Source of the DNA: an uncultured Lachnoclostridium sp.
GTDB lineage: Bacteria; Bacillota; Clostridia; Lachnospirales; Lachnospiraceae
DNA: 64,000 nt
Assembly (NCBI GenBank): GCA_946499505.1
Contig: CAMMSL010000001.1
Location: 221,064 to 285,063 of the forward strand
Reading direction: 5' to 3'
How positions within the stretch are numbered: position 1 is the first letter of the stretch; each line of letters begins with the position of its first letter. Positions 17,780-27,216 of the stretch are shown one piece after another. A model generated the notes under the pieces. It made no database searches. It was not told the DNA's origin and saw only the letters and a list, made by a program, of their open reading frames with translations. The translations under genes and the position numbers were made by a program.

Positions 17780-20262
17780 AAACAGTTCGCATTGAAGTAG
17801 AAGGGATCGTACAGGGCGTAGGCTTCCGCCCTTTTCTTCACCGGCTTGCGTCACGGCATCATATCTGCGGCTGGGTGCGCAACACCTCCGCAGGACTGGA
17901 AGGCATCCTTGAGGGTGAGCCGGAAGAGCTGGAGCGTTTCATCGAGGAACTGAAATCTTCCCCGCCGCCTATGGCACAGATTGAAGCGGTCCGGGCAGCA
18001 GATACCGATGCTTCTTCGGATTCGGCGCAGCGTCCCGGAACTTTTGACCGGTTTACAATACGCGATAGCCGGATAAAGACCGGCGCCACTCTCATTTCTC
18101 CGGACATCGCCATGTGTCCGGAGTGTGAAGCTGAGCTCTGCACCCCCTCGGACCGCAGATACCGTTATCCCTTTATCAACTGTACAAACTGCGGGCCAAG
18201 ATATACCATCATCGAGGCGCTTCCCTATGACCGGGAACGCACAGTGATGAAAGAGTTTCCCATGTGCGGAGACTGCGAGGATGAATACAATGATATCAAC
18301 GACCGGCGGTACCATGCCCAGCCCGACTGCTGTCCGGTATGCGGGCCGTCCGTCTTCTATATTAAATCTTCAGAGAAGCCGCCATGTTCTTCTGCATCGG
18401 CTGTCTCTTCTGCGCCGTCTGCCTCTTCTGCGGTGTCTGTCAGCGGTGACGATGCATTCCGCCGCTCTCAGGAGCTCCTTGCAGACGGAGGAATCCTTGC
18501 TGTCAAGGGCATCGGGGGGATCCATCTCGCCTGTGATGCGCTGGATCCCGATGCGGTATACAGACTGCGCGGACGCAAGCACAGGGCAGAAAAACCTCTG
18601 GCCGTCATGTGCCGTTCCCTCGAGGCAGCCCGCCGGATCTGCGAGATCACGCCGGAAGAAGAAAAACTTCTGACAAATCCCGCACGGCCGATCGTCCTTC
18701 TCGCAAAGCGGAAAAACAGATCGGACCGGCAAGACGTACAGGACTCAAAGGACATACAGGACTCGCAGGACTCACAGACTGCCCGGGCGCTTGATGCTCT
18801 CAGCTTTAGTGCAAGGCTCGGTGTGATGCTGCCCTACACGCCCCTTCACACGCTGCTTCTCGACGGCGCTTACGGCGGGCCGGACATCCTTGTCATGACG
18901 AGTGGAAATGTACCGGGCTGTCCCGTACTCACAGATAACGAAGCCGCACTTAACGCACTTGCAGATGTTGCAGACGGTTTCCTCCTGCATAACCGCAGAA
19001 TCGCAAACCGGTGTGACGATTCTTTAACAGCTGAATGGCAGGGGCGCCCGTATTTCCTGCGCAGGAGCCGGGGCTATGCTCCTCGCCCGCTGGAATTGAA
19101 ATTATCGGTTAAGGCAGACGGTATCTTTGCACTGGGTGCCGAACAGAAGGCATCCTTTGCACTGGGGCGGGATTCCCATATTTTCTTAAGTCCTTACATC
19201 GGCGATCTGAAGAATGCCGAGACATTTGAGCACTACACACAGGCAATGCAGACTTATGAAAATCTTTTCCGGCTGAAACCCACTCTCTATATCTGTGACC
19301 TGCACCCGGATTATCTGTCCACCGGCGAGGCAAAACGGCGCGCCGCGTCAGATCACGTTCCGCTTCTCCAGGTCCAGCACCACTGGGCGCACATGGCGTC
19401 CTGCATGGCGGACAATAATCTGAACGGGTCCTGCTTTGGAATCATCTGGGACGGCACCGGTCTGGGGACAGACGGAACTATATGGGGCGGAGAATTTTTT
19501 ATCGGAGATTACGAAAACTTTCAGCGTGCCGGCTCGATCCGTCCGATACTTCTGCCCGGCGGCGACCGCGCGGTCCGCGAGATCGGCAGGATCGCGCTCT
19601 CGCTCGCAGCAGACGCGGGAATCCGGGACTTTTCCCTCATTCCTCTGCCAGAGGAGAAATGCCGGATGTTATCCGGCCTGATGGAAACATCGCCGCAGGC
19701 TGTCCCTGCGGCCAGCAGCATCGGGCGGCTGTTCGACGGAGTCTGCTCCCTCATTATGGAGCGTTCGGAAATCGACTACGAAGGCGAAGGAGCCGCTCTT
19801 GTGGAAGCTCTCTCCCCTGCTGAGGCACCGGAACAGTTATCTGCAGATTTATCTTTGCAGACACTCTCCTGGCCTGTCACATTTTACGAAGAGGACGATG
19901 TACGTATCTTTGACACACGTCCGATGATCCGCAGTCTTACAGACGCTCTGAAGCGGCATGAGGACAAACACCGTCTTGCCCTGCGCTTTATGGCAACGCT
20001 TATCTGCATGGCCGCGGACCAGTGCATCGCACTGAATCCCGACAGGCTTCCTGTCGTTCTCTCCGGCGGAGTCTTCCAGAACCGGTTTCTCCTGCATGGC
20101 ATTACTTCCCTGCTGGAAGAGAACGGGTTTACGGTGTATACTCATCATCAGGTATCCGCAAACGACGAGGGCATAGCATTCGGGCAGCTCGCCATTGCCT
20201 GCTGCAGGCGGAAGTTATCTGAAGGAGATAACTCAGTTCAGTCATCGGATCATTATATATAA
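17776..20262 (+). CDS. hypF: Carbamoyltransferase HypF
   Basis: 828 residues. Domains in order: acylphosphatase (VEGIVQGVGFRPFLHRL, residues 1-90), paired zinc fingers with CPECEAELC, CTNCGPRY, CGDCEDEY and CCPVCGP (110-195), a YrdC-like domain (about 220-400), and a Kae1/carbamoyl domain with VQHHWAHMASCMADN and GVFQNRFL (420-828). It makes the thiocarboxamide on HypE that becomes the active-site cyanide ligands. Two low-complexity inserts are unusual: a Ser/Ala stretch after the zinc fingers and an Asp/Gln/Ser stretch near residue 320 built from short direct repeats. ATGA overlap with hypB. Confidence 0.93.
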   Translation: MKTVRIEVEGIVQGVGFRPFLHRLASRHHICGWVRNTSAGLEGILEGEPEELERFIEELKSSPPPMAQIEAVRAADTDASSDSAQRPGTFDRFTIRDSRIKTGATLISPDIAMCPECEAELCTPSDRRYRYPFINCTNCGPRYTIIEALPYDRERTVMKEFPMCGDCEDEYNDINDRRYHAQPDCCPVCGPSVFYIKSSEKPPCSSASAVSSAPSASSAVSVSGDDAFRRSQELLADGGILAVKGIGGIHLACDALDPDAVYRLRGRKHRAEKPLAVMCRSLEAARRICEITPEEEKLLTNPARPIVLLAKRKNRSDRQDVQDSKDIQDSQDSQTARALDALSFSARLGVMLPYTPLHTLLLDGAYGGPDILVMTSGNVPGCPVLTDNEAALNALADVADGFLLHNRRIANRCDDSLTAEWQGRPYFLRRSRGYAPRPLELKLSVKADGIFALGAEQKASFALGRDSHIFLSPYIGDLKNAETFEHYTQAMQTYENLFRLKPTLYICDLHPDYLSTGEAKRRAASDHVPLLQVQHHWAHMASCMADNNLNGSCFGIIWDGTGLGTDGTIWGGEFFIGDYENFQRAGSIRPILLPGGDRAVREIGRIALSLAADAGIRDFSLIPLPEEKCRMLSGLMETSPQAVPAASSIGRLFDGVCSLIMERSEIDYEGEGAALVEALSPAEAPEQLSADLSLQTLSWPVTFYEEDDVRIFDTRPMIRSLTDALKRHEDKHRLALRFMATLICMAADQCIALNPDRLPVVLSGGVFQNRFLLHGITSLLEENGFTVYTHHQVSANDEGIAFGQLAIACCRRKLSEGDNSVQSSDHYI

Positions 20263-20284
20263 GTAGAAAAAAGGAGCATAACTT

Positions 20285-20503
20285 ATGTGTTTAGCAATGC
20301 CTATGAAGATCAGCAAAATAGACGGCTCTCTGGCACAATGTGAAGCCGGAGGACTCACGCAGGATATCCGCATCGACTTTATCACAGACGCACAGCCGGG
20401 CGATTACGTCATGGTACATGCCGGATTTGCCATTGAAAAAATGTCTGAAAAAGAAGCGCTGGAAAACTTGGAACTTCTGGAGGAGATCAAAAATGCTCTA
20501 TGA
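20285..20503 (+). CDS. hypC: Hydrogenase maturation chaperone HypC
   Basis: 72 residues starting MCLAMPMKI, in which Cys2 binds the iron centre and the large subunit. PGDYVMVHAGFAIEKM is the conserved core. HypC carries the Fe(CN)2CO group with HypD. An AGGAG box precedes the start. The last bases overlap the hypD start. Confidence 0.93.
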   Translation: MCLAMPMKISKIDGSLAQCEAGGLTQDIRIDFITDAQPGDYVMVHAGFAIEKMSEKEALENLELLEEIKNAL

Positions 20504-21584
20504 CAGCTATTTTAAAAATCCTAAGGATGTGCCTCTGCTTCTTGGTAAGATCAGGGAGTACAGCGATCAGACCGGTCCGGTCCGCCTGATGGAAATCTGC
20601 GGAACGCATACTATGTCGATTGCCCGCAGCGGGATCAGAAGCGTACTGCCGGAGAATGTGCAGCTCCTATCCGGCCCCGGCTGTCCCGTCTGCGTCACTC
20701 CTTCAAATATGATAGACATGGTCCTTGACCTGTCGCAGAGATCAGGTGTACTGATCACAAGTTACGGGGATCTTCTGCGGGTTCCGGGATCCTCACAGGG
20801 AGACAGCCTTCTGGCGCGCAGAGCTGACGGCGGCAAAGTGGAATCTGTCTACTCTCCTATGGATGCGCTCAAGATTGCAGAAGAACGTCCTGATACTGAA
20901 GTCATTTTCCTCGGAGTCGGATTCGAAACCACTGCTCCCGGAACCGCTGCGTGCATCCTCGAGGCAGCCGCCCGGGGGCTGAAAAACTTCTCCGTGCTGT
21001 GCCTTTTAAAAAGGACAGAACCGGCCATCCGTTCTCTCATTGAGTCTGATGACTTTGCAGTAAACGGATTTCTCTGTCCCGGACACGTGGCTGCCATCAT
21101 CGGGGCTGACGGCTTTTCCTTTCTCCCGGAAGATTACCGTCTTCCGGGTGTAGTGAGCGGGTTTGAACCCGGAGATCTTCTGTATTCCATCCTGGAGCTG
21201 ACAGAAATGCTCGCACAGGGAACGCCGGAATTAAAGAACGAATATACCCGGCTTGTACGGCAGAAAGGGAACCCTGCCGCCACGGCACTGATGGAACAGG
21301 TATTTTATCCCGCAGGATCCGACTGGCGGGGACTCGGACAGATTCCGGACAGCGGATATGCCATCCGTAATGAATACGCACAGTGGGACGCCATGAAGAA
21401 GTTCTCTCTCTCCCCGGCAGAGGAAAAAGAGATACCCGGCTGCCGATGTGCCCAGGTCATACGCGGCGTCATGCGGCCTGCAGAATGTCCGCTGTTCAAA
21501 AAAGTCTGCTCTCCGGATAATCCTGTGGGGCCGTGTATGGTTTCCGGCGAGGGCGCCTGCGCCGCGGCATATCAGTATGGATAA
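20493..21584 (+). CDS. hypD: Hydrogenase maturation protein HypD
   Basis: 363 residues. Conserved motifs are MEICGTHTMSIARSGIRS, LLSGPGCPVCVTP, FLGVGFETTAPGTA and CPGHVAAIIG. The C-terminal cysteines (GCRCAQVIRG, CPLFKKVCSPDNPVGPCMVS) hold the 4Fe-4S cluster. HypD with HypC builds the Fe(CN)2CO unit. The true start is the ATG at 20493, inside the hypC end, with GGAGG before it; a longer open frame extends to 20340 but overlaps hypC out of frame. It is followed by a gap of about 100 bases before hypE. Confidence 0.93.
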   Translation: MLYDSYFKNPKDVPLLLGKIREYSDQTGPVRLMEICGTHTMSIARSGIRSVLPENVQLLSGPGCPVCVTPSNMIDMVLDLSQRSGVLITSYGDLLRVPGSSQGDSLLARRADGGKVESVYSPMDALKIAEERPDTEVIFLGVGFETTAPGTAACILEAAARGLKNFSVLCLLKRTEPAIRSLIESDDFAVNGFLCPGHVAAIIGADGFSFLPEDYRLPGVVSGFEPGDLLYSILELTEMLAQGTPELKNEYTRLVRQKGNPAATALMEQVFYPAGSDWRGLGQIPDSGYAIRNEYAQWDAMKKFSLSPAEEKEIPGCRCAQVIRGVMRPAECPLFKKVCSPDNPVGPCMVSGEGACAAAYQYG

Positions 21585-21687
21585 CCGGATAATCCCGGGC
21601 AAAATTGATATGCGCCTGACCTGAATATGTGGTTATCTAAATTATGAGTAAAACATGAATGATAAGGGAACAAAGAGGTATTATGAC

Positions 21688-22737
21688 ATGGAAGACAGAA
21701 TAAAAGATGACAGAATTACTCTTGATTACGGAAGCGGCGGTTTAAAGACCTCGGAGCTGATCGAGTCAATCCTGCTTCCCGCATTTGATAACGCAGCGCT
21801 CTCCCAGCTTGGAGACGGAGCTATCCTTAATGGCAGTGACAAACTGGTATTCTCAACCGACAGTTTTGTCGTCTCTCCATGGAAATTTCCAGGCGGAGAT
21901 ATCGGCATGCTTTCTGTCTGCGGGACAGTGAATGACCTGTGTATGGCTGGCGGAATCCCGAAATACCTCAGCCTGTCCTTTATATTAGAAGAAGGCTTTT
22001 CTTTCTCTGATTTTAAGAGCATCGTCTCCTCGATCGCAGATGAAGCAAAGAAGGCCGGCGTATCCATCGTGACCGGCGACACCAAAGTCGTAGACGCCGG
22101 AAAAGGCGACGGGGTCTATATCAACACTGCCGGAATTGGTTTCCAGAGAGCCATCCTTCCCGGTAAGTCCGCCATCCGTCCGGGGGATGCTGTTCTCGTC
22201 AGCGGGACCATCGGCTGCCACGGCGCCGCCGTCATGATGGCACGCTCCGGTCTGCTCCGCGAAGACAGCCCGCTCGTCTCCGACTGCCAGCCGCTGCACA
22301 GGATCAGCGCTGCAGCCCTTGAAGCCGCCGGTATGTCCGCAGAATCGATGGGTCTGTCCGCTCCGATCCGTATCCTGCGCGACCCGACCAGAGGCGGAGT
22401 CGCCACCACACTCAATGAATTCACAGAACAGATGCCGTTCTCCATCGAACTGAATGAGACAGCACTCCCCATTGATTCCACAGTAGAAGCCGCCTGTGAT
22501 ATGCTCGGCCTCGATCCGCTCTACTGCGCCTGCGAAGGACGGATGCTCGTAGTGTGTGCTCCGGAAGCCGCCGAAGCCGTCCTGGATGCAATAAAAAAAG
22601 TCCCCGGCGGAGAGAACGCTGCCCGGATCGGCACCGTAACCGAAGACATGCCCGGCAGAGTCCTCCTCAAAACCCCCATCGGCGGCAGAAGAGTCCTCTC
22701 CAAACTAACCGGCATGCAACTGCCGAGGATATGTTAA
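21688..22737 (+). CDS. hypE: Hydrogenase maturation protein HypE
   Basis: About 349 residues. PurM-like ATPase that dehydrates the carbamoylated C-terminal cysteine to a thiocyanate. The required C-terminal Cys is present (PRIC). Motifs are DYGSGGLKTSELIE, the STDSFVVSPWKFPGGDIGMLSVCGTVNDL core, VTGDTKVVD and RDPTRGGVA. The start at 21688 is chosen for the AGAGGT eight bases upstream; an ATG at 21655 would add 11 residues and is also possible. It is the last gene of the hyp cluster; no terminator hairpin with T-tract directly follows, and a structured repeat block begins eight bases later. Confidence 0.92.
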   Translation: MEDRIKDDRITLDYGSGGLKTSELIESILLPAFDNAALSQLGDGAILNGSDKLVFSTDSFVVSPWKFPGGDIGMLSVCGTVNDLCMAGGIPKYLSLSFILEEGFSFSDFKSIVSSIADEAKKAGVSIVTGDTKVVDAGKGDGVYINTAGIGFQRAILPGKSAIRPGDAVLVSGTIGCHGAAVMMARSGLLREDSPLVSDCQPLHRISAAALEAAGMSAESMGLSAPIRILRDPTRGGVATTLNEFTEQMPFSIELNETALPIDSTVEAACDMLGLDPLYCACEGRMLVVCAPEAAEAVLDAIKKVPGGENAARIGTVTEDMPGRVLLKTPIGGRRVLSKLTGMQLPRIC

Positions 22738-22742
22738 TAGTC

Positions 22743-23170
22743 TGCCATGCAGTGGAATTGATGATATTGGATATGCAAGCTTGCTTGCAAATATCCAATG
22801 GCAGCAATTCCGATATATGGCGGACGCCATACAGTGAGAAGCGTCCCGCAGGGGCGGTTCGAACTGCTGCATGGCAGACGGACGACTTGGAAAACCCAAT
22901 GCAGTAAGAATTAACGATAGGTGTCACGCAAGCTCGCTTGCAAGTGACAACTAGCGGTAATTCTGCTATATGACGGACGCCATACAGTGAGAAACGTCCT
23001 GCAGGGACGGTTCGAACTGCCGCATGGCTTAGTTCACCATTCGTTGCAAGCTTGCTTGCAGATAGCGATTGATGATAATTCTGTCATATGGCGGATGCCA
23101 TACAGCGAGAAGTAACTGCGCAGCAGTGGATTCGAGCTGCTGCATGGCAGACGGACGGCTTGAAACCCCA
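22743..23170. repeat. Three tandem copies of a structured palindromic repeat
   Basis: Copies at about 22743-22896, 22897-23039 and 23040-23170. Each holds a variable hairpin capped by GCAAGCTTGCTTGC or a close variant, a short AATTC-containing outer stem, the conserved core GACGCCATACAGTGAGAA, a short internal hairpin and a final TTCGAACTGCTGCATGGC. Stem pairs change together between copies: GGAATTG/CAATTCC in copy 1 is AGAATTA/TAATTCT in copy 2, and the core hairpin is TCCC/GGGG, TCC/GGA or CTGC/GCAG. Copy 3 lacks the left AATTC arm. No ORF is credible. Compensated changes suggest selection on structure, either RNA or cruciform DNA. Confidence 0.75.
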
Positions 23171-23188
23171 ATGCGGTGGGATTATTGA

Positions 23189-23219
23189 AACAGGCTGCCA
23201 GTTAAACTTCCAGCCTGTT
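23189..23219. terminator. Hairpin between the repeat block and the ABC exporter operon
   Basis: AACAGGCTG and CAGCCTGTT form a perfect 9-bp stem, with a small AGTT/AACT stem inside. It lies 39 bases after the stop of the minus-strand CydC-like gene. The following minus-strand sequence TCAATAATCC is not T-rich, so the terminator call is tentative. Confidence 0.45.
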
Positions 23220-23257
23220 ACATATTTACAATGTTCGAGTTAGTTCCTGCCCGATTC

Positions 23258-25018
23258 CTACGAGATTCTCCCGTTATCCATCTCGTACACAACATCCGCC
23301 AGATTCATTGTCGATTTCCTGTGGGATACGAGCAGCACAGTCTTATCCCCCTTTCCTTCTTTCAGGGATTTGAGAATGATCCCCTCATTCAGCGAATCCA
23401 GGTTGCTGGTGGGTTCATCCAGCAGGAGAAATGGTGCATCATGCAGGAACGCCCTGGCGATTCCGATCCTCTGTTTCTCTCCACCCGACAGCGTATCTCC
23501 CAGTTCTCCGACTTCCGTGTCATATCCTTTCGGCAATGTCATGATAAAATCGTGGATGGACGCTTTCTTTGCTGCTTCCATGATCTCTTCCCTTGCTGCG
23601 CCGGTTTTCCCTATGGCAATATTGTTTGCAATGGAATCGTGAAACAGTACCGTCTCCTGAGTCACATAGGATTCCAGCTCCCGCAGATCCAAGGTATTGA
23701 TACCCCTCACATCCCGTCCGGAAATCTTCACCTGACCGCCCTGTACATCCCAGAACCGCATCAGAAGTTTCAGCAAAGTCGATTTCCCGGAACCGCTGGC
23801 TCCGTGGATGCCGACAACCTTTCCTTTCGGGATCCGGATAGAATAGTCCTTCAATATTTGTTCCTCTTCATATGCGAAATCGACATTATCCGCCTCCGCG
23901 TCAGTGAAGGAGATATTCTCCGCTCCGTTCACTTCCTCCACTTTCGGCTCTTCCTCAAGAATGGACAGCACACGCTCACCGCTTGCCAGAGTCTGATTCA
24001 GATTATTGGACAGGCTGGCAAGGGCTGTCACCGGACCGAATGAGCCCATCATGGCAATGGTGCCCACCAGCATGCCGGTAAGGTCTACACTCCCCGCCTG
24101 CCTCAGTGCGATCATCAGGAACAGCATAGCAAAGGAAAACAGAAGAATCATCAGATTGGTCACGGATCTCTGGGAGGCTTCTAACCGGTTCAGTCCTTTC
24201 TGCACTTCACCTAGCTGATCCGAACGCTCTGCCATTTCTATCCTTCTCTTCTCGCCCTGTCGGTACTGGATCGTCTCATCCAGTCCTCTCAGCGAGTCAA
24301 GGATAAAGCTGTTCAGATTACCGAACCCGTTCCGGAATTCCATTCCCTTATCTGCTCCCCGGCTCCCGAAGAACAGCGGGATCACAGCGCCGACCACCAG
24401 ATAGCCTGCCAGTGCAAGGATCGCCGCAACAGGTGAGATCCGTCCGAGAAATAAGATCATCACAAGGGACGTCAATACTGCAATCGCAATAGGCGAGATT
24501 GTATGCGCATAAAAGACTTCCAGAAGCTCGATATCCGATGTGATGACCGAAATCAGGTTTCCCTTATCCCTGCCTTCCAGTTTCGCCGGGCAGAGCTTCC
24601 GGAGTGCGGCAAATACTTTGTGCCGGATGATCGCCAGCAGCTTGAATGCAATAAAATGGTTGCAGTACTGTTCTCCATAATGCAGGATTCCCCGCATCAC
24701 CGCCATAACAACCAGCACAATGAATAAAGTCTGCGGTTCCATCCTTAAAAGCATCCCGGCTCCCGAAGAAGCAAGACTCAGCCCAAGGGCCTCCATGACC
24801 GGCTCCATCAGGATATGCATCAGTCCGTATCCCGCCAGGATCGTAAGAAAGATGGCGCACAGATATCCGACCGTTCCCAGCACAATGGCAAGGATCATCA
24901 CCGGAAGGAGAGGCTTTACCAGCCCGATGAGCCGCCCCATAATGCGGATACCGCTGCGGCGGGAGCTCCCGCCCTGAACTGCAAATGTCTTATCTCCACT
25001 AGTCCTATCCTGACTCAT
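23258..25018 (-). CDS. CydC-like half ABC exporter (permease-ATPase)
   Basis: 586 residues. Six membrane helices in the first 330 residues, then an ABC ATPase: Walker A GASGSGKST, Q-loop YVTQETVLF, signature LSGGEKQRIGIARAF, Walker B FLLLDEPTS and switch VSHRKST. It resembles CydC in the CydDC thiol exporter family, but no cytochrome bd genes lie nearby, so the cargo is open; thiols, heme-related compounds or peptides are all possible. The start overlaps the preceding gene by four bases (ATGA), as expected for a heterodimer partner. Confidence 0.82.
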   Translation of the reverse strand: MSQDRTSGDKTFAVQGGSSRRSGIRIMGRLIGLVKPLLPVMILAIVLGTVGYLCAIFLTILAGYGLMHILMEPVMEALGLSLASSGAGMLLRMEPQTLFIVLVVMAVMRGILHYGEQYCNHFIAFKLLAIIRHKVFAALRKLCPAKLEGRDKGNLISVITSDIELLEVFYAHTISPIAIAVLTSLVMILFLGRISPVAAILALAGYLVVGAVIPLFFGSRGADKGMEFRNGFGNLNSFILDSLRGLDETIQYRQGEKRRIEMAERSDQLGEVQKGLNRLEASQRSVTNLMILLFSFAMLFLMIALRQAGSVDLTGMLVGTIAMMGSFGPVTALASLSNNLNQTLASGERVLSILEEEPKVEEVNGAENISFTDAEADNVDFAYEEEQILKDYSIRIPKGKVVGIHGASGSGKSTLLKLLMRFWDVQGGQVKISGRDVRGINTLDLRELESYVTQETVLFHDSIANNIAIGKTGAAREEIMEAAKKASIHDFIMTLPKGYDTEVGELGDTLSGGEKQRIGIARAFLHDAPFLLLDEPTSNLDSLNEGIILKSLKEGKGDKTVLLVSHRKSTMNLADVVYEMDNGRIS

Positions 25019-26751
25019 GCCGTCGCCTCCTTTCCGTACTGCTCCAGTTCCATCTGGGATTGATATAGCTTCGCATAATCTCCGTTCTGCTTCATCAGCT
25101 TCTCGTGGGTTCCTGTTTCTGCGATACAGCCTTCCTTCATCATATAGATCCGGTCTGATTTGACCACATTGGCAAGACGGTGTGAGACCAGGATGATCGT
25201 CCTCGTCTTCGCCAGTGTGTGGATCACGCCCATGATCATCTCTTCGCTTTCCGCGTCGATATTGGAAGTCGCCTCGTCAAAGATATAGACCGGCGTATCG
25301 TGAAGAAGCGCCCGGGCAATAGCAAGTCTCTGGCACTGGCCGCCGGAGAAATTGCTGCCTTTCTCCATGACCGGTGTAGCAAGACCCTGTTGCGCCTGCA
25401 GAAAGCCCCACAGATTCACCTTTCTGAGTGCATCCTGCATCTCTTCTTCCGTTGCGTCCGGTTTTCCCATCCTCAGGTTATCCTCCACAGTTCCTTTGAA
25501 AAGATAACTGTTATGACTGACCATAGTGATCTGATCCATAAGACTGTTTTCCTGTATTTCCGAAAGTTCTTTTTCCTCGATGGTTACATTTCCCTGATAT
25601 CCTTTGTTCCTCCCCATAAGGATCGATGCAGTCGTACTCTTGCCGCATCCTGAAGTTCCTACGATCGATGTGAAACTCCCTGCCGGGAATTCCATATTGA
25701 CGCCCTTTAGTATCTCTCTGTCTTCTTCATAGGCGAAATGCACATCCGAGAGCTCTATATCCATCTCTGTCCCGTTTAAGATCTGTGAATTTTCCTCCGG
25801 CTCCGGCAGGTCGAGCAGCGCGAAGATCTTGTCGCTTGCCGCCATCCCGTTCATGGCGATGTGGAAGAACGAGCCCAGAAGACGCAGCGGAATAAAAAAT
25901 TCCGATGCCAGCAGGATCAGCATCAGCGTCCCGTGAACACTCAAATTTCCTTGCATGAATTGTATAAGAGTCACGATCATCCCAACGGCCGCTCCGCCGT
26001 AAGCAATGATATCCATAACGCTGGTGGAGTTGAGCTGCATCGTCAGCACTTTCATAGTAATCTGTCGGAACCGCTGGGATTCCTCATCCATCTCCTCCGC
26101 TTTCTTCTCATCAGCGCGGTAGATCTTCAGTGTAGTCAATCCCTGCAGGTTCTCAAGAAAACTGTCGCCCAGCTCCGTATAGATGCCCCAGTATTTATTC
26201 AGAAGTTTCTTTGCGATCTTCTGTACCGCGACAATGGAAACGGGAATCAGGGGAACACAGATCAGCAGGACAAGGCTTGCCTGCCAGTTTACAAAAGACA
26301 AGATCACGAACAGCGTCACCGGTGCCAACAGGCTATAGAAGAGCTGTGAGAGATATCTCCCGAAATAAGTCTCCAGCTGCTCCACTCCTTCCGCCGCCAT
26401 CTGGACCACTTCAGACGTAGTCACTTTTTCCCTGTAGGCTGCCCCCAGCCGGAGCAGCTTACTGTAAATCTTATCCCTTAAGATTCTCTTTACATCCACA
26501 CTCGCACGGTAAGATGCATGGGAAGCCTGCCTGTCACAGACAAACCGCAGGATGAGTGCCACGATTACCAATACGCCATAGTAAGCGGCCATCCGGGGTG
26601 TCACCTCCCAAAACAGCGCAGCCTCCAGGAGCATGGATGCACTGTAAATCATAATGACCTGACAGAGCAGAGCCAGCCACTGCCAGACAACCTGATAAAT
26701 GATATATTTCTTTGCGTGGGATAAAAGTCCCACGAGTCGTTTCTTGATCAT
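25015..26751 (-). CDS. CydD-like half ABC exporter (permease-ATPase)
   Basis: 578 residues from the chosen start. Transmembrane domain in residues 1-310, then the ATPase with Walker A GTSGCGKSTT, signature FSGGQCQRLAIARALL, Walker B PVYIFDEATS and VSHRLANV. Start at 26751 (MIKKRLVGLLSH) has GAGG upstream; a 49-residue longer open frame is mostly Arg-rich and unlikely. It pairs with the CydC-like protein encoded next in the operon. It sits directly after a YgbA_NO-type gene (11 bases), which hints at a nitrosative or redox role; this is inference. Confidence 0.82.
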   Translation of the reverse strand: MIKKRLVGLLSHAKKYIIYQVVWQWLALLCQVIMIYSASMLLEAALFWEVTPRMAAYYGVLVIVALILRFVCDRQASHASYRASVDVKRILRDKIYSKLLRLGAAYREKVTTSEVVQMAAEGVEQLETYFGRYLSQLFYSLLAPVTLFVILSFVNWQASLVLLICVPLIPVSIVAVQKIAKKLLNKYWGIYTELGDSFLENLQGLTTLKIYRADEKKAEEMDEESQRFRQITMKVLTMQLNSTSVMDIIAYGGAAVGMIVTLIQFMQGNLSVHGTLMLILLASEFFIPLRLLGSFFHIAMNGMAASDKIFALLDLPEPEENSQILNGTEMDIELSDVHFAYEEDREILKGVNMEFPAGSFTSIVGTSGCGKSTTASILMGRNKGYQGNVTIEEKELSEIQENSLMDQITMVSHNSYLFKGTVEDNLRMGKPDATEEEMQDALRKVNLWGFLQAQQGLATPVMEKGSNFSGGQCQRLAIARALLHDTPVYIFDEATSNIDAESEEMIMGVIHTLAKTRTIILVSHRLANVVKSDRIYMMKEGCIAETGTHEKLMKQNGDYAKLYQSQMELEQYGKEATA

Positions 26752-26762
26752 AGTATCCTCTC

Positions 26763-27107
26763 TTACTTCTGTTTTTTCTTCTCTCTTACGCTGCACACCA
26801 CATGCCAGACGGCAAGGATGGGGTGATAAAGCAGCATCCGCGGTCCGGAAAACCGCATCACCTGCCGGATCTTCTCGCGCATTTCCGGTTTGTAGCAATG
26901 GACTCTGCAGTTGCTGCAGAAAGTCTTATTCTCCATAAACGGGCATTTCTCGCTGCGCAGTCTGGCATAGTCAAAGAGCACTTGACAGTCCGGACACAGC
27001 TGCCCCTTCTTCCTGTCAGATTCCTTATGTTTCTTTCTGCAGTACAGGCGGATCATTTCACCCACCACGTACTGTTCTTTTCGCCTTTTCTTTTCGATAT
27101 CTTTCAT
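26763..27107 (-). CDS. YgbA_NO-family protein (nitrous oxide-stimulated promoter family)
   Basis: 114 residues rich in cysteine: MIRLYCRKKH, CPDC, KCPFMENKTFCSNCRVHCYKPEMR and the FSGPRMLLYHPILAVWH tail. This matches the small YgbA-type family, whose promoter responds to nitric oxide regulation in proteobacteria (NsrR control is established knowledge). The conserved cysteines suggest metal or cluster binding. In this window it is the second gene of a minus-strand unit with a YbaN homologue and a CydDC-like exporter, opposite a cysteine-bearing MarR regulator. Confidence 0.8.
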   Translation of the reverse strand: MKDIEKKRRKEQYVVGEMIRLYCRKKHKESDRKKGQLCPDCQVLFDYARLRSEKCPFMENKTFCSNCRVHCYKPEMREKIRQVMRFSGPRMLLYHPILAVWHVVCSVREKKKQK

Positions 27108-27216
27108 TTTTTCCGCTTTCTCCCACTGTACCTGTGTCTCCTGCTGCCGCTCCGCCGTGGACCAAATACCTGCCAGTCACAAACACGGCAGTCGCTTGCC
27201 GGGCTTATCGCACCTA

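Noticed and set aside
20340-20492. Longer N-terminus for HypD
   Set aside because: It would overlap most of hypC out of frame; the family start and ribosome site are at 20493.
22740-23170. tRNA genes in the tandem repeats, because of GGTTCGAAC-like words
   Set aside because: The words occur in an imperfect hairpin with no acceptor, D or anticodon arms of proper length.
22740-23170. CRISPR array
   Set aside because: The copies are about 130-155 bases long and are internally structured; there are no short direct repeats with unique spacers, and no cas genes are nearby.
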